Positions 1 through 7,816 of a stretch of 49,410 bases of DNA are shown piece by piece. The stretch spans positions 1 through 49,410 of the forward strand of contig JAPOZM010000067.1 in the NCBI GenBank assembly GCA_026706075.1, in the 5' to 3' direction. Position numbers and translations under genes: made by a program. Source of the DNA: Gemmatimonadaceae bacterium (GTDB taxonomy: Bacteria; Latescibacterota; UBA2968; UBA8231). A model generated the notes under the pieces. It was not told the DNA's origin. It was given only the letters and a program-made list of their open reading frames with translations, and did not search any database. The stretch's first letter is position 1; every line of letters starts with the position of its first letter.

Positions 1-1
1 G

Positions 2-274
2 ACCATGATCTCCTGGTCCTACTACGGCGAGCGCGCCTGGGAGTACCTCTTCGGCCAGGGCTCGGTCCTCGTCTACCGCCTGATCTTCGTGTTCTTCGTC
101 TTCGCCGGATCGGTGATCACCCTGGGCAACGTCATCGGGTTCTCGGACATGATGATCCTGGGGATGGCGTTCCCCAACATCATCGGCGGGGTACTGCTGA
201 GCCCGCAGATCAAGGCGACGCTGAACGAGTACTGGGGACGGCTGCAGCGCGGTGAGATGAAGGTCTACCGCTGA
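2..274 (+). CDS. Sodium:alanine/glycine symporter (AGCS family), C-terminal fragment
   Basis: Only the last ~90 residues are present; the reading frame is open through the left edge, so the first ATG at base 5 is not the real start. The fragment begins with the SYYGERAWEYLFG segment typical of the C-terminal part of AGCS (AlsT/DagA-like) transporters, followed by two hydrophobic stretches (about residues 20-45 and 50-70) and a short charged cytoplasmic tail. AGCS proteins import alanine or glycine with Na+ across the inner membrane. It ends just before a perfect stem-loop and is convergent with the DUF4159 gene. Family confidence is good; substrate is inferred from the family. Confidence 0.8.
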   Translation, partial: TMISWSYYGERAWEYLFGQGSVLVYRLIFVFFVFAGSVITLGNVIGFSDMMILGMAFPNIIGGVLLSPQIKATLNEYWGRLQRGEMKVYR

Positions 275-278
275 AGGC

Positions 279-298
279 GGGGCGGCTTCGGCCGCCCC
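279..298. terminator. Bidirectional stem-loop between convergent genes
   Basis: Perfect 8-bp stem GGGGCGGC/GCCGCCCC closed by a stable TTCG tetraloop, 4 bases after the symporter stop and just beyond the stop of the convergent DUF4159 gene. There is no T-tract, so termination is inferred from position and stability. Confidence 0.6.
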
Positions 299-305
299 GA
301 TCCGG

Positions 306-2099
306 TCAATCGAGGGCGGGCGCCTCGCCCTCCTGAAGGAAGTCCTCCTCGAGGAGCAGGTCGGAGAACGACCGCCTCCAGGCCTGCGGAAACACCTGGT
401 CGGCCTGGACCTCGAGCCTGATCCGCGACAGCATGGCGAGGCGGCTGACGCCGAAGGTCACGGTCGCCACCCTCCCTCCCCGGAGGCGCACCTCCAGGCC
501 CTCCTTCACGCCCCGGTGCTCGACCTCGATCCAGTGGGTTCCGGCGGCGAGGTTGTGGAGCACCACCCCTTGCAGGTCCGGGCGCAGCAGGTCGATCCGG
601 TAGCGGCCGTCGATGCGCACCGTGACGCCCCCGGGGCCGAAGCTCTCCCCCAGGGGAGAGCGCAGCACCGCCACCGAGCCGTCGAGGGCGTCCTCCAGGT
701 CCGGGTCCACCCCGGAGGCCTCGGCCAGGGCGGCCGGGTCGCCGAGGGGCAGGACGCCGGCGGCGGCCACCCGCGGCCGGTTGCGGAACCAGGCCGGCTG
801 CTCCTGGCGGCTGGCGAGGGTCCCGGTCCGGGTGAGGGCGTGGACGACCAGGTTGACCCCGGCCACCAGCGCCGGCCCCGACCAGCTCGGCGGCGGCGGC
901 TCCTCCCCCTCCTCCGCCGGCTCCTCCTCGGCGGCCATCTCGGACCAGGCGGCGTGGAGCGGCAGATCGCTGACGATGGCCACCAGGGTGTCGCCGAGGG
1001 AGACGCCCCACAGGCCGTTGCGGCGGACGCCCTCGGCGGGGTCCACCAGCTCCGGGTCGATGTTCGGCGGCGGCGGGGGAGCGCGAAGCTCCGGCGTCGG
1101 GTAGCTCCACGACTGCCTGAGGTCCTCGAGGTAGTCCCACCGTTCCTTGTCCTCGCCGGGAAAGCCGCCCGGGAAGCTGTAGAACGAGTGATAGAGGGGG
1201 TGCGCCGACGGGATCGGCCCTATCCCCGGGGCCTCGGGGAGGAGCTCGCGCAGGAGGGTCACGGCCTCCTTCAGGAACAGACCGCCCCCCTCGATGTAGA
1301 GCAGGCCGCCGCCGCGCAGATACTCCTCGAGGAGCGCCCCCTCCTCCGGGGAGAGCTGCAGCCGCGGCCAGTCCCCTACCGTCGGCAGGCCTTCGCCCTG
1401 AACCAGGAAGTGGATGGGGTCGCGCAGCAACTCTCGGCCGGTGAAGTAGTGGATGGTCTCGGGCCGCACCCGCGTCAGCAGCGAGGTGCGGTCGCGCATG
1501 AAGCGCGCCAGGTGGTCCAGCCCGCGGCCGCCGCCGGCGCCCCGGGTGTAGACCCGCGTCAGGTTGACGAAGCCGGTCATGTGCCGGCGGTTGTCGGGGT
1601 CGGTGCGGACGATCGCCCGCTCGCGGCCCTGGGCCAGGTCCCAGATCCGCATCAGGTCGAGGGACTGGCGGCGGATGGAGTCACCCAGGGCCTGGGCGGC
1701 GGCCAGGGACCTGACGAGGTCGGGCTCGGTCTCGGACCGGAAGGAGTCCGCCCGCGCGGCGATATCGAAGGAGCGCAGGGCGACGGGGGCGTCCGGCGCC
1801 GGCGCCGGACGGTGCGGCAGCGTCGGCTCCTCGAGCCGCGGCCGGGGGAGGAGACCGGCGCGCCGGTACTCCATCTCCGTCCTCGGTCGAGCCTCTTCCG
1901 GGCCGGCCGCCGTGAAGCGCTCGGGCTCGAAGCGCAGCACCTGGCTCAGGCGGGCGCGGAAGGCCTCGGCCTCGCGCTCGCCGCGGCGCCAGTCGTCGAT
2001 GGTCAGCAGCACCGCGAGGTGCAGGATCAGGGAGAGGAGCAGGCTGCCCGAGAGGCGCAGGCCGGGGCGGCGGCGGGGCTTGCGGGGTCCCTCGTTCAC
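306..2099 (-). CDS. DUF4159 protein with N-terminal membrane anchor and PEGA-like tail
   Basis: 597 residues. A basic N-terminus precedes one hydrophobic helix (about residues 16-34), then a proline-rich linker. The central part (about 170-390) matches DUF4159: it starts FVNLTRVYTRGAGGG and contains the YLRGGGLLYIEGGG segment. The C-terminal ~100 residues (VRIDGRYRIDLL, then an AAGTHWIEVEHRG stretch) look like a PEGA-type beta domain. DUF4159 proteins have a glutamine-amidotransferase-like fold and often occur in envelope or vWA/MoxR loci; none of those neighbours is seen here. It is transcribed divergently from the pyruvate dehydrogenase operon. Probably anchored in the inner membrane and facing the periplasm; function unknown. 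Confidence 0.75.
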   Translation of the reverse strand: MNEGPRKPRRRPGLRLSGSLLLSLILHLAVLLTIDDWRRGEREAEAFRARLSQVLRFEPERFTAAGPEEARPRTEMEYRRAGLLPRPRLEEPTLPHRPAPAPDAPVALRSFDIAARADSFRSETEPDLVRSLAAAQALGDSIRRQSLDLMRIWDLAQGRERAIVRTDPDNRRHMTGFVNLTRVYTRGAGGGRGLDHLARFMRDRTSLLTRVRPETIHYFTGRELLRDPIHFLVQGEGLPTVGDWPRLQLSPEEGALLEEYLRGGGLLYIEGGGLFLKEAVTLLRELLPEAPGIGPIPSAHPLYHSFYSFPGGFPGEDKERWDYLEDLRQSWSYPTPELRAPPPPPNIDPELVDPAEGVRRNGLWGVSLGDTLVAIVSDLPLHAAWSEMAAEEEPAEEGEEPPPPSWSGPALVAGVNLVVHALTRTGTLASRQEQPAWFRNRPRVAAAGVLPLGDPAALAEASGVDPDLEDALDGSVAVLRSPLGESFGPGGVTVRIDGRYRIDLLRPDLQGVVLHNLAAGTHWIEVEHRGVKEGLEVRLRGGRVATVTFGVSRLAMLSRIRLEVQADQVFPQAWRRSFSDLLLEEDFLQEGEAPALD

Positions 2100-2147
2100 G
2101 TCCTCTGGAGGCCTCCTCCCCGGGGCGAGGCAGGGCAGCCGCCGGAG

Positions 2148-2176
2148 TTGGCCCTCCGGGCGGCTTTCCCTATTTT
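2148..2176 (+). promoter_or_regulatory. Putative sigma-70-like promoter of the pdh operon
   Basis: TTGGCC at 2148-2153 and TATTTT at 2171-2176 are separated by 17 bases, in the AT-richest stretch between the divergent genes. The predicted transcript start lies about 55 bases before the aceE ATG. Confidence 0.5.
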
Positions 2177-2238
2177 ACTCATTCCGGTTCCGATCCGCTT
2201 TCCCTCCCGGAACCGCCACTCCCACCTCAGAGAATCCC

Positions 2239-4929
2239 ATGACCACTTCCCCTCCTGTGGATGAGTCTCTGATCTCCGTCAACGGCGAGGCCGAGGTCGA
2301 GCTGCGCGAGTGGCTCGAGTCCCTGGACTACATCCTCGCCCACCGCCGGCCGGAGCAGGTTCGGGACCTCCTTCTGCGGCTGCACGCCAGGGCGCAGAGG
2401 GCGGGGGTGTCGCTGCCGGTCACCGCCCAAACCCCCTACGTCAACACCATCCCCCGCTCGGCTCAGCCCCCCTATCCCGGCAGCCGCGAGATCGAGCGGC
2501 GCATCAAGAGCCTGATCCGCTGGAACGCCATGGCCATGGTCGTGCGCGCCAACCGCGACCCCGCGTCTCCGGGCGGGCACATCTCGACCTATGCCTCGTC
2601 GGCGACCCTGTACGAGGTCGGGTACAACCACTTCTTCCGCGCCCCGTCCCAGGACTTCAGCGGCGATCTGGTCTACTTCCAGGGCCACGCCACGCCGGGG
2701 ATCTACGCGCGGGCCTTCCTCGAGGGCCGGCTCACCGAACGCCACCTGGAGAACTTCCGCCGCGAGCTGCGCGAGGGGGGCGGCCTGTCCTCCTACCCGC
2801 ACCCGTGGCTGATGCCCGACTTCTGGCAGTTCCCCACCGTCTCCATGGGCCTCGGTCCCATCCTCTCCATCTACCAGGCACGCTTCAACTGCTACCTCGA
2901 GGACCGCGGCCTCAAGCCCGAGGACGACGGGCGGGTGTGGGGGTTCTTCGGCGACGGCGAGATGGACGAGCCCGAGTCCCTCGGCGCCATCACCCTCGCC
3001 CGCCGGGAGCGCCTCGACAACCTGATCTGGGTGGTCAACTGCAACCTGCAGCGCCTCGACGGCCCCGTGCGCGGCAACGGCAAGATCATCCAGGAGCTGG
3101 AGGGCGCCTTCCGCGGCGCCGGCTGGAACGTGATCAAGGTCCTCTGGGGCGACGACTGGGACCCCCTCTTCGAGAGCGACGACGCCGGCCTCCTCGCCCA
3201 GCGCATGGCCGCGGTCGTGGACGGCGAGTTCCAGAAGTACACGGTCTCCGACGGCGCCTACATCCGCCGCCACTTCTTCGGCGCCGACGAGCGCCTGGCC
3301 CGGCTGGTGGACCACCTCTCGGACGAGCAGCTGCAGAGGATGCGGCGCGGCGGCCACGATCCGGAGAAGGTCTACGCCGCCTTCCGCGCGGCGGTGGAGC
3401 ACGAGGGCTCGCCCACCGTCATCCTCGCCAAGACGATCAAGGGCTACGGCCTCGGCGAGGCGGGCGAGGGCAAGAACATGACCCACCAGCAGAAGAAGCT
3501 GAACGAGGAGGAGCTGCGGGAGTTCCGCACCCGCTTCGGCATTCCCATCGACGACGACGCCGTGTCCGAGGCGCCGTTCTACAAGCCACCCGACGACAGC
3601 GAGGAGATCCGCTACCTCAAGGAGCGCCGCGCGGACCTCGGGGGTTTCCTGCCGCAGCGCAGCGTCCGCGCCGAGCCCCTGGCCATGCCCACGGGTCGCC
3701 TCTTCCAGGAGTTCCGCAAGGGGTCCGGAGACCGCGACATGGCCACCACCATGGCCTTCGGCCGGCTGCTGACCCGGCTGTTGCGGGACCGGCAGATCGG
3801 TCCGCTGGTGGTGCCCATCATCCCGGACGAGGCCCGCACCTTCGGTCTCGACTCGCTCTTTCGGCCCTTCGGGATCTACTCCCACTGCGGCCAGCTCTAC
3901 GAGCCCGTGGACCGCGAGATGGTCTCCTACTACAAGGAGGCCGCCGACGGCCAGATCCTCGAGGAGGGGATCAACGAGGCCGGGTCCATGTCCTCCTTCA
4001 TCGCCGCCGGCACGGCCTACGCCACCCACGGCATCAACACGATCCCCTTTTTCGTCTACTACTCCATGTTCGGGCTGCAGCGCATCGGCGACCTCATCTG
4101 GCTCGCGGGGGACATGCGCTGCAAGGGCTTCCTCGTGGGCGGCACCGCAGGGCGCACGACCCTGGCCGGCGAAGGCCTGCAGCACGACGACGGCAACTCC
4201 CACCTCCTCGCCTACACCGTGCCCAACCTGGTCGCCTACGACCCGGCCTTCGCCTACGAGATCGAGATCATAGTCGAGGACGGCATCCGGCGCATGTACA
4301 CCGAGCAGGAGGACGTGTTCTACTACCTCACGGTAGAGAACGACACCTACCCCATGCCGGCCATGCCCGACGGTGTCGAGGAGGGCGTGCTCAAGGGCAT
4401 GTACCGGTTCCGCAGCGCGCCGAAGAACCGCCGCCTCAAGGCCCAGCTCTTCGGCTCGGGGGCCATCGTCAACATGGCCCTCGAGGCGCAGGAGATCCTC
4501 GACGATCGCTACGGCGTCGCCGCCGACGTGTGGAGCATCACCAGCTTCAAGTCGCTCCACGCCGACGGTCTGGCCGCCGAGCGCTGGAACCGCCTGCACC
4601 CGGGGCGCAAGCGGCGCGAGCCCTACGTGCAGCAGTGCCTGAAGAACGAGAAGGGCGTCTTCGTTATCGCCTCCGACTACGTGAAAGCCCTGCCCGAGTC
4701 GATCGCCCGCTGGTTCCCCAAGTCTCCGGTCTCCCTCGGCACCGACGGCTTCGGCCGCAGCGAGGGGCGCGCCGAGCTGCGCGACTTCTTCGAGGTCGAC
4801 GCCCGCCACATCGCCGTCGCCACCCTGAGCGCCCTGGCCGCAGAGAGCCGCATCGAGGCCGTTACCGTGCAGCAGGCCATCGCCGACCTCGGTATCGATC
4901 CCGAAGCCCCGGACCCCTCCACGGTGTAA
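2239..4929 (+). CDS. aceE: Pyruvate dehydrogenase E1 component, homodimeric type
   Basis: 896 residues, matching the ~890 usual for homodimeric AceE. It decarboxylates pyruvate using thiamine diphosphate and passes the acetyl group to the E2 lipoyl arm. The thiamine-binding GDG...NN-type motif is visible as GFFGDGEMDEPES followed by WVVNCNLQRLDGPV (about 237-280); the N-terminal GGHISTYASSATLYEVG and the central EGINEAGSM and TTLAGEGLQHDDGNSH segments are all characteristic. The ATG at 2239 was chosen because homology starts soon after it; the frame is open far upstream but that part lies in the DUF4159 gene and the promoter. E2 follows 9 bases later and then E3, making a complete operon. Confidence 0.96.
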   Translation: MTTSPPVDESLISVNGEAEVELREWLESLDYILAHRRPEQVRDLLLRLHARAQRAGVSLPVTAQTPYVNTIPRSAQPPYPGSREIERRIKSLIRWNAMAMVVRANRDPASPGGHISTYASSATLYEVGYNHFFRAPSQDFSGDLVYFQGHATPGIYARAFLEGRLTERHLENFRRELREGGGLSSYPHPWLMPDFWQFPTVSMGLGPILSIYQARFNCYLEDRGLKPEDDGRVWGFFGDGEMDEPESLGAITLARRERLDNLIWVVNCNLQRLDGPVRGNGKIIQELEGAFRGAGWNVIKVLWGDDWDPLFESDDAGLLAQRMAAVVDGEFQKYTVSDGAYIRRHFFGADERLARLVDHLSDEQLQRMRRGGHDPEKVYAAFRAAVEHEGSPTVILAKTIKGYGLGEAGEGKNMTHQQKKLNEEELREFRTRFGIPIDDDAVSEAPFYKPPDDSEEIRYLKERRADLGGFLPQRSVRAEPLAMPTGRLFQEFRKGSGDRDMATTMAFGRLLTRLLRDRQIGPLVVPIIPDEARTFGLDSLFRPFGIYSHCGQLYEPVDREMVSYYKEAADGQILEEGINEAGSMSSFIAAGTAYATHGINTIPFFVYYSMFGLQRIGDLIWLAGDMRCKGFLVGGTAGRTTLAGEGLQHDDGNSHLLAYTVPNLVAYDPAFAYEIEIIVEDGIRRMYTEQEDVFYYLTVENDTYPMPAMPDGVEEGVLKGMYRFRSAPKNRRLKAQLFGSGAIVNMALEAQEILDDRYGVAADVWSITSFKSLHADGLAAERWNRLHPGRKRREPYVQQCLKNEKGVFVIASDYVKALPESIARWFPKSPVSLGTDGFGRSEGRAELRDFFEVDARHIAVATLSALAAESRIEAVTVQQAIADLGIDPEAPDPSTV

Positions 4930-4938
4930 GGGGGACCC

Positions 4939-6297
4939 GTGGCCGAGTTCAAGCTGCCCGACCTGGGCGAGAACATCGAATCGGGCGAGGTCATCAACGT
5001 CCTCGTCGCCGAGGGCGACGCCCTGACCGAGGACCAGCCCGTGATCGAGCTGGAGACCGACAAGGCGGTCATCGAGGTGCCCTCCACGGTGAGCGGCACG
5101 GTGTCGAGGGTGCTGGTGGCCGAGGGCGACCGCGCCCAGGTGGGCCAGGTGATCCTCACGGTCGAGGAGAGCGGCGCCGACGCCGTTGACGCCGCCCCCG
5201 CCGCCGAGCCTCCGGCCGCCGCCCCGGCGCCCGAGCAGCAGCTCCAGGATACGGCCGAGCCCGTTGCGGCTGCCGCCGCCGATGGGGCCGCGGCTCCCCC
5301 GCCCCAGGAGAGCTCCCCCGCGCCTGCCGGGGGCCTGGACGCAGCCGACGGCGACGGGCCCGCCGAGACCGCGCCTGCCGCCGCAGAGCCCGAGGCGAAT
5401 CTCATCCCGGCGGCACCCTCGGTGCGCCGGCTGGCGCGCGAGATCGGCGTCGACATCGGCCGGGCGGAGGGCACCGGGCCGGGCGGGCGCATCAGCGAAG
5501 AGGACGTGAAGGCCCTCTCGAGACGGCTTCACGAGAGCCCCCCCGCCGCGCCCGGAGCGGCCGCCGCGGCGCCGCTGCCCGACTTCTCGCGCTGGGGCGA
5601 GATCGAGGTCGAGCCCTTCAGCAACGTGCGCCGCATCACGGCGCAGCGCATGGCCGCGGCCTGGTCGGCGATCCCCCACGTTACCCAGCACGACCAGGCC
5701 GACATCACCGCGCTGGAGGCCTGGCGCAAGGGCTACGCTCCCCAGGTGGAGAAGGCCGGCGCCAAGCTGACGCCGACGGCGATCCTCCTCAAGGTGGCGG
5801 CCTCGGCCCTGCGCGCCTTCCCGGCCTTCAACGCCAGCATCGACATGGCCGGCGAGCAGATCATCTTCAAGAGCTACGTGCACATCGGCGTCGCCGTGGA
5901 CACGCCCCGGGGGCTGCTGGTGCCGGTCATCCGCGACGTCGACCGCAAGTCGGTCACCGAGATCTCCCTCGAGCTGGGGGAGATGGCGGAGAGGACGCGC
6001 ACCGGCAAGGTGGCCGTCGCCGACCTCGAGGGCGGCACCTTCACGGTGAGCAACCTCGGCGGCCTGGGCGGCACCGCCTTCACGCCGATCGTCAACGCCC
6101 CGGAGGTGGCCATCCTCGGCGCCGCCCGCAGCCGCACCGAGCCCGTCTACGTCGACGGCGAGTTGCAGCCGCGCCTGATCCTGCCTCTCTCCCTGTCCTA
6201 CGACCACCGGCTGATCGACGGCGCCGACGGGGTCCGCTTCCTGCGCTACCTCTGCCAGGGGCTGGAGAACCCCTGGTTCCTCGCCTTCGAGGGCTGA
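4939..6297 (+). CDS. aceF: Pyruvate dehydrogenase E2, dihydrolipoamide acetyltransferase
   Basis: 452 residues with a GTG start 9 bases after aceE. One N-terminal lipoyl domain (residues 1-76) carries the lipoylation site ETDKAVIEVPS, with the lysine at residue 42. A long Ala/Pro-rich linker follows (about 80-155). The E1/E3-binding domain is at about 158-192 (PSVRRLAREIGVDI, then GPGGRISEEDV). The catalytic acyltransferase domain fills 215-452 and ends with the active-site motif SYDHRLIDGADG around residue 420. It transfers acetyl groups from the lipoyl arm to CoA. AceF partners of homodimeric E1 may carry one to three lipoyl domains; this one has a single copy. Confidence 0.95.
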   Translation: MAEFKLPDLGENIESGEVINVLVAEGDALTEDQPVIELETDKAVIEVPSTVSGTVSRVLVAEGDRAQVGQVILTVEESGADAVDAAPAAEPPAAAPAPEQQLQDTAEPVAAAAADGAAAPPPQESSPAPAGGLDAADGDGPAETAPAAAEPEANLIPAAPSVRRLAREIGVDIGRAEGTGPGGRISEEDVKALSRRLHESPPAAPGAAAAAPLPDFSRWGEIEVEPFSNVRRITAQRMAAAWSAIPHVTQHDQADITALEAWRKGYAPQVEKAGAKLTPTAILLKVAASALRAFPAFNASIDMAGEQIIFKSYVHIGVAVDTPRGLLVPVIRDVDRKSVTEISLELGEMAERTRTGKVAVADLEGGTFTVSNLGGLGGTAFTPIVNAPEVAILGAARSRTEPVYVDGELQPRLILPLSLSYDHRLIDGADGVRFLRYLCQGLENPWFLAFEG

Positions 6298-6300
6298 CCC

Positions 6301-7719
6301 ATGGCCGAGCGCACACAAGTCGCGGTGATCGGCGGCGGGCCCGGCGGCTACGTGGCCGCCTTCCGGGCCGCCGACCTGGGACTGCAGGTCACCCTCGTCG
6401 ACCCGGAGGAGCGGCCCGGCGGCGTCTGCCTCTACCGCGGCTGCATCCCGTCGAAGGCGCTGCTCCACGTGGGCAAGCTCCTGTCCGAGGCCCGGGAGGC
6501 GGAGGAGTGGGGGGTCTCCTTCGGGGAGCCCCGGATCGACCTGGAGAAGCTGCGCGCCCACCGGGACCGCGTCGTGGCCAACATGTCCGGCGGCCTCGGC
6601 CAGCTCTCCAGGGGCCGCGGCGTGACCCTGGTGCGCGGCCTGGCGCGCCTCACCGGGCCGCAGTCGCTGCGGGTCGAGAGCGCTGACGGCGGCCGGCGGG
6701 AGATCGGCTTCGAGCACGCCGTGCTGGCCACGGGATCGCGGCCGATCGCGCTGCCCGCCTTCGACATCGGCAGCGACCGCGTCATGGACTCCACCGGGGC
6801 CCTCGAGCTGACCGACGTCCCCGGGCGCCTGCTCGTGGTGGGCGGCGGCATCATCGGCCTCGAGTTGGGCCAGGTCTACGGGGCCCTCGGGTCGCGGGTG
6901 ACGGTGGTGGAGATGACTGACGGCCTCATCCCCGGCGCCGACCGCGACCTCGTGCGCGTCCTGCACAAACGGCTCGAGGAGCAGTTCGAGGCGATCCACC
7001 TCGGCAGCGCGGTGACCGCGGCGGCGGAGACCGCCGACGGCCTCGCCGTGACCTGGGAGCCGACCGCCGCGGGGACTGCCGAGACGCGGACCTTCGACGG
7101 CGTCCTGCAGTCGGTTGGCCGGCGCCCGAACACCGAGGACATCGGCCTGGAGACGACCGCTGTCTCCCTCGACCCGGAGGGGTTCGTCGAGGTCGACGCG
7201 CAGCGCCGCACCGCGGAGCCGTCGATCTTCGCCGTGGGCGACGTCATCGGCTCGGCCCTGGCCCACACCGCCTCTCACGAGGGCACGACCGCCGCCGACG
7301 TCATCGCCGGCCGGCGCGCCGCCTTCGAGCCCAACGCCATCCCGAGTGTCGTCTACACCGACCCGGAGATCGCCTGGTGCGGCCTCACCGAGACCGAGGC
7401 ACAGGCCCGGAACCTCGACGTGTCGATCGCGCGCTTCCCCTGGTCCGCCTCGGGGCGCGCCATCACCCTCGGCCGCAGCGACGGCGTGACCAAGCTCCTC
7501 GTCGAGCCCGCCACCGAGCGCATCCTGGGCGTCGGCGTGGCCGGCCCCGGCGCCGGCGAGCTGATCGCCGAGGGCGTGCTGGCCGTGGAGATGGCCGCCG
7601 TGGTGCAGGACCTGGCCCTCTCCATCCACCCCCACCCCACCCTCTCCGAGACCCTGATGGAGGCGGCCGAGGCCTACCACGGGCTCAGCTCCCACATCAT
7701 CGCTCCCAAGCGACCCTAG
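6301..7719 (+). CDS. lpdA: Dihydrolipoyl dehydrogenase, E3
   Basis: 472 residues, ATG three bases after the aceF stop. An FAD-binding GGGPGG motif lies at 11-16, the redox disulfide is C43/C48 in the CLYRGCIPSK motif (usually CLNxGCIPSK), a second dinucleotide motif GGGIIGLELG lies near 180, and the C-terminal catalytic HPHPTLSE dyad is present. It reoxidises dihydrolipoyl groups of the E2 arm with NAD+ as acceptor. It is the last gene of the complex and is followed by a hairpin. It may also serve other 2-oxoacid dehydrogenases or a glycine cleavage system elsewhere in the genome. Confidence 0.95.
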   Translation: MAERTQVAVIGGGPGGYVAAFRAADLGLQVTLVDPEERPGGVCLYRGCIPSKALLHVGKLLSEAREAEEWGVSFGEPRIDLEKLRAHRDRVVANMSGGLGQLSRGRGVTLVRGLARLTGPQSLRVESADGGRREIGFEHAVLATGSRPIALPAFDIGSDRVMDSTGALELTDVPGRLLVVGGGIIGLELGQVYGALGSRVTVVEMTDGLIPGADRDLVRVLHKRLEEQFEAIHLGSAVTAAAETADGLAVTWEPTAAGTAETRTFDGVLQSVGRRPNTEDIGLETTAVSLDPEGFVEVDAQRRTAEPSIFAVGDVIGSALAHTASHEGTTAADVIAGRRAAFEPNAIPSVVYTDPEIAWCGLTETEAQARNLDVSIARFPWSASGRAITLGRSDGVTKLLVEPATERILGVGVAGPGAGELIAEGVLAVEMAAVVQDLALSIHPHPTLSETLMEAAEAYHGLSSHIIAPKRP

Positions 7720-7721
7720 AC

Positions 7722-7740
7722 GCCGGCCCCGGTTGCCGGC
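7722..7740 (+). terminator. Hairpin after the pdh operon
   Basis: GCCGGC at 7722-7727 pairs with GCCGGC at 7735-7740 across a 7-base loop, directly after the lpd stop. A second inverted repeat (GAGTCCC 7746-7752 with GGGACTC 7766-7772) follows. There is no T-tract, so the terminator role is inferred. Confidence 0.35.
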
Positions 7741-7816
7741 CGCCTGAGTCCCTGGTTATCTTGTGGGGACTCCCCGCCCGGCCCCGCTCGACACCACACT
7801 CCAGCTATCGTCCCGC

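Noticed and set aside
4677..5492. Ser/Ala-rich minus-strand frame opposite the aceE/aceF junction
   Set aside because: It mirrors the Ala/Pro linker of the E2 protein on the other strand and has no independent support.
2227..7695. An 1822-codon open frame on the minus strand across the pdh operon
   Set aside because: It is exactly antisense to three well-recognised enzymes, is low in complexity (Ala, Gly, Val, His, Asp, Leu) and matches no domain; it is produced by GC-rich codon use.
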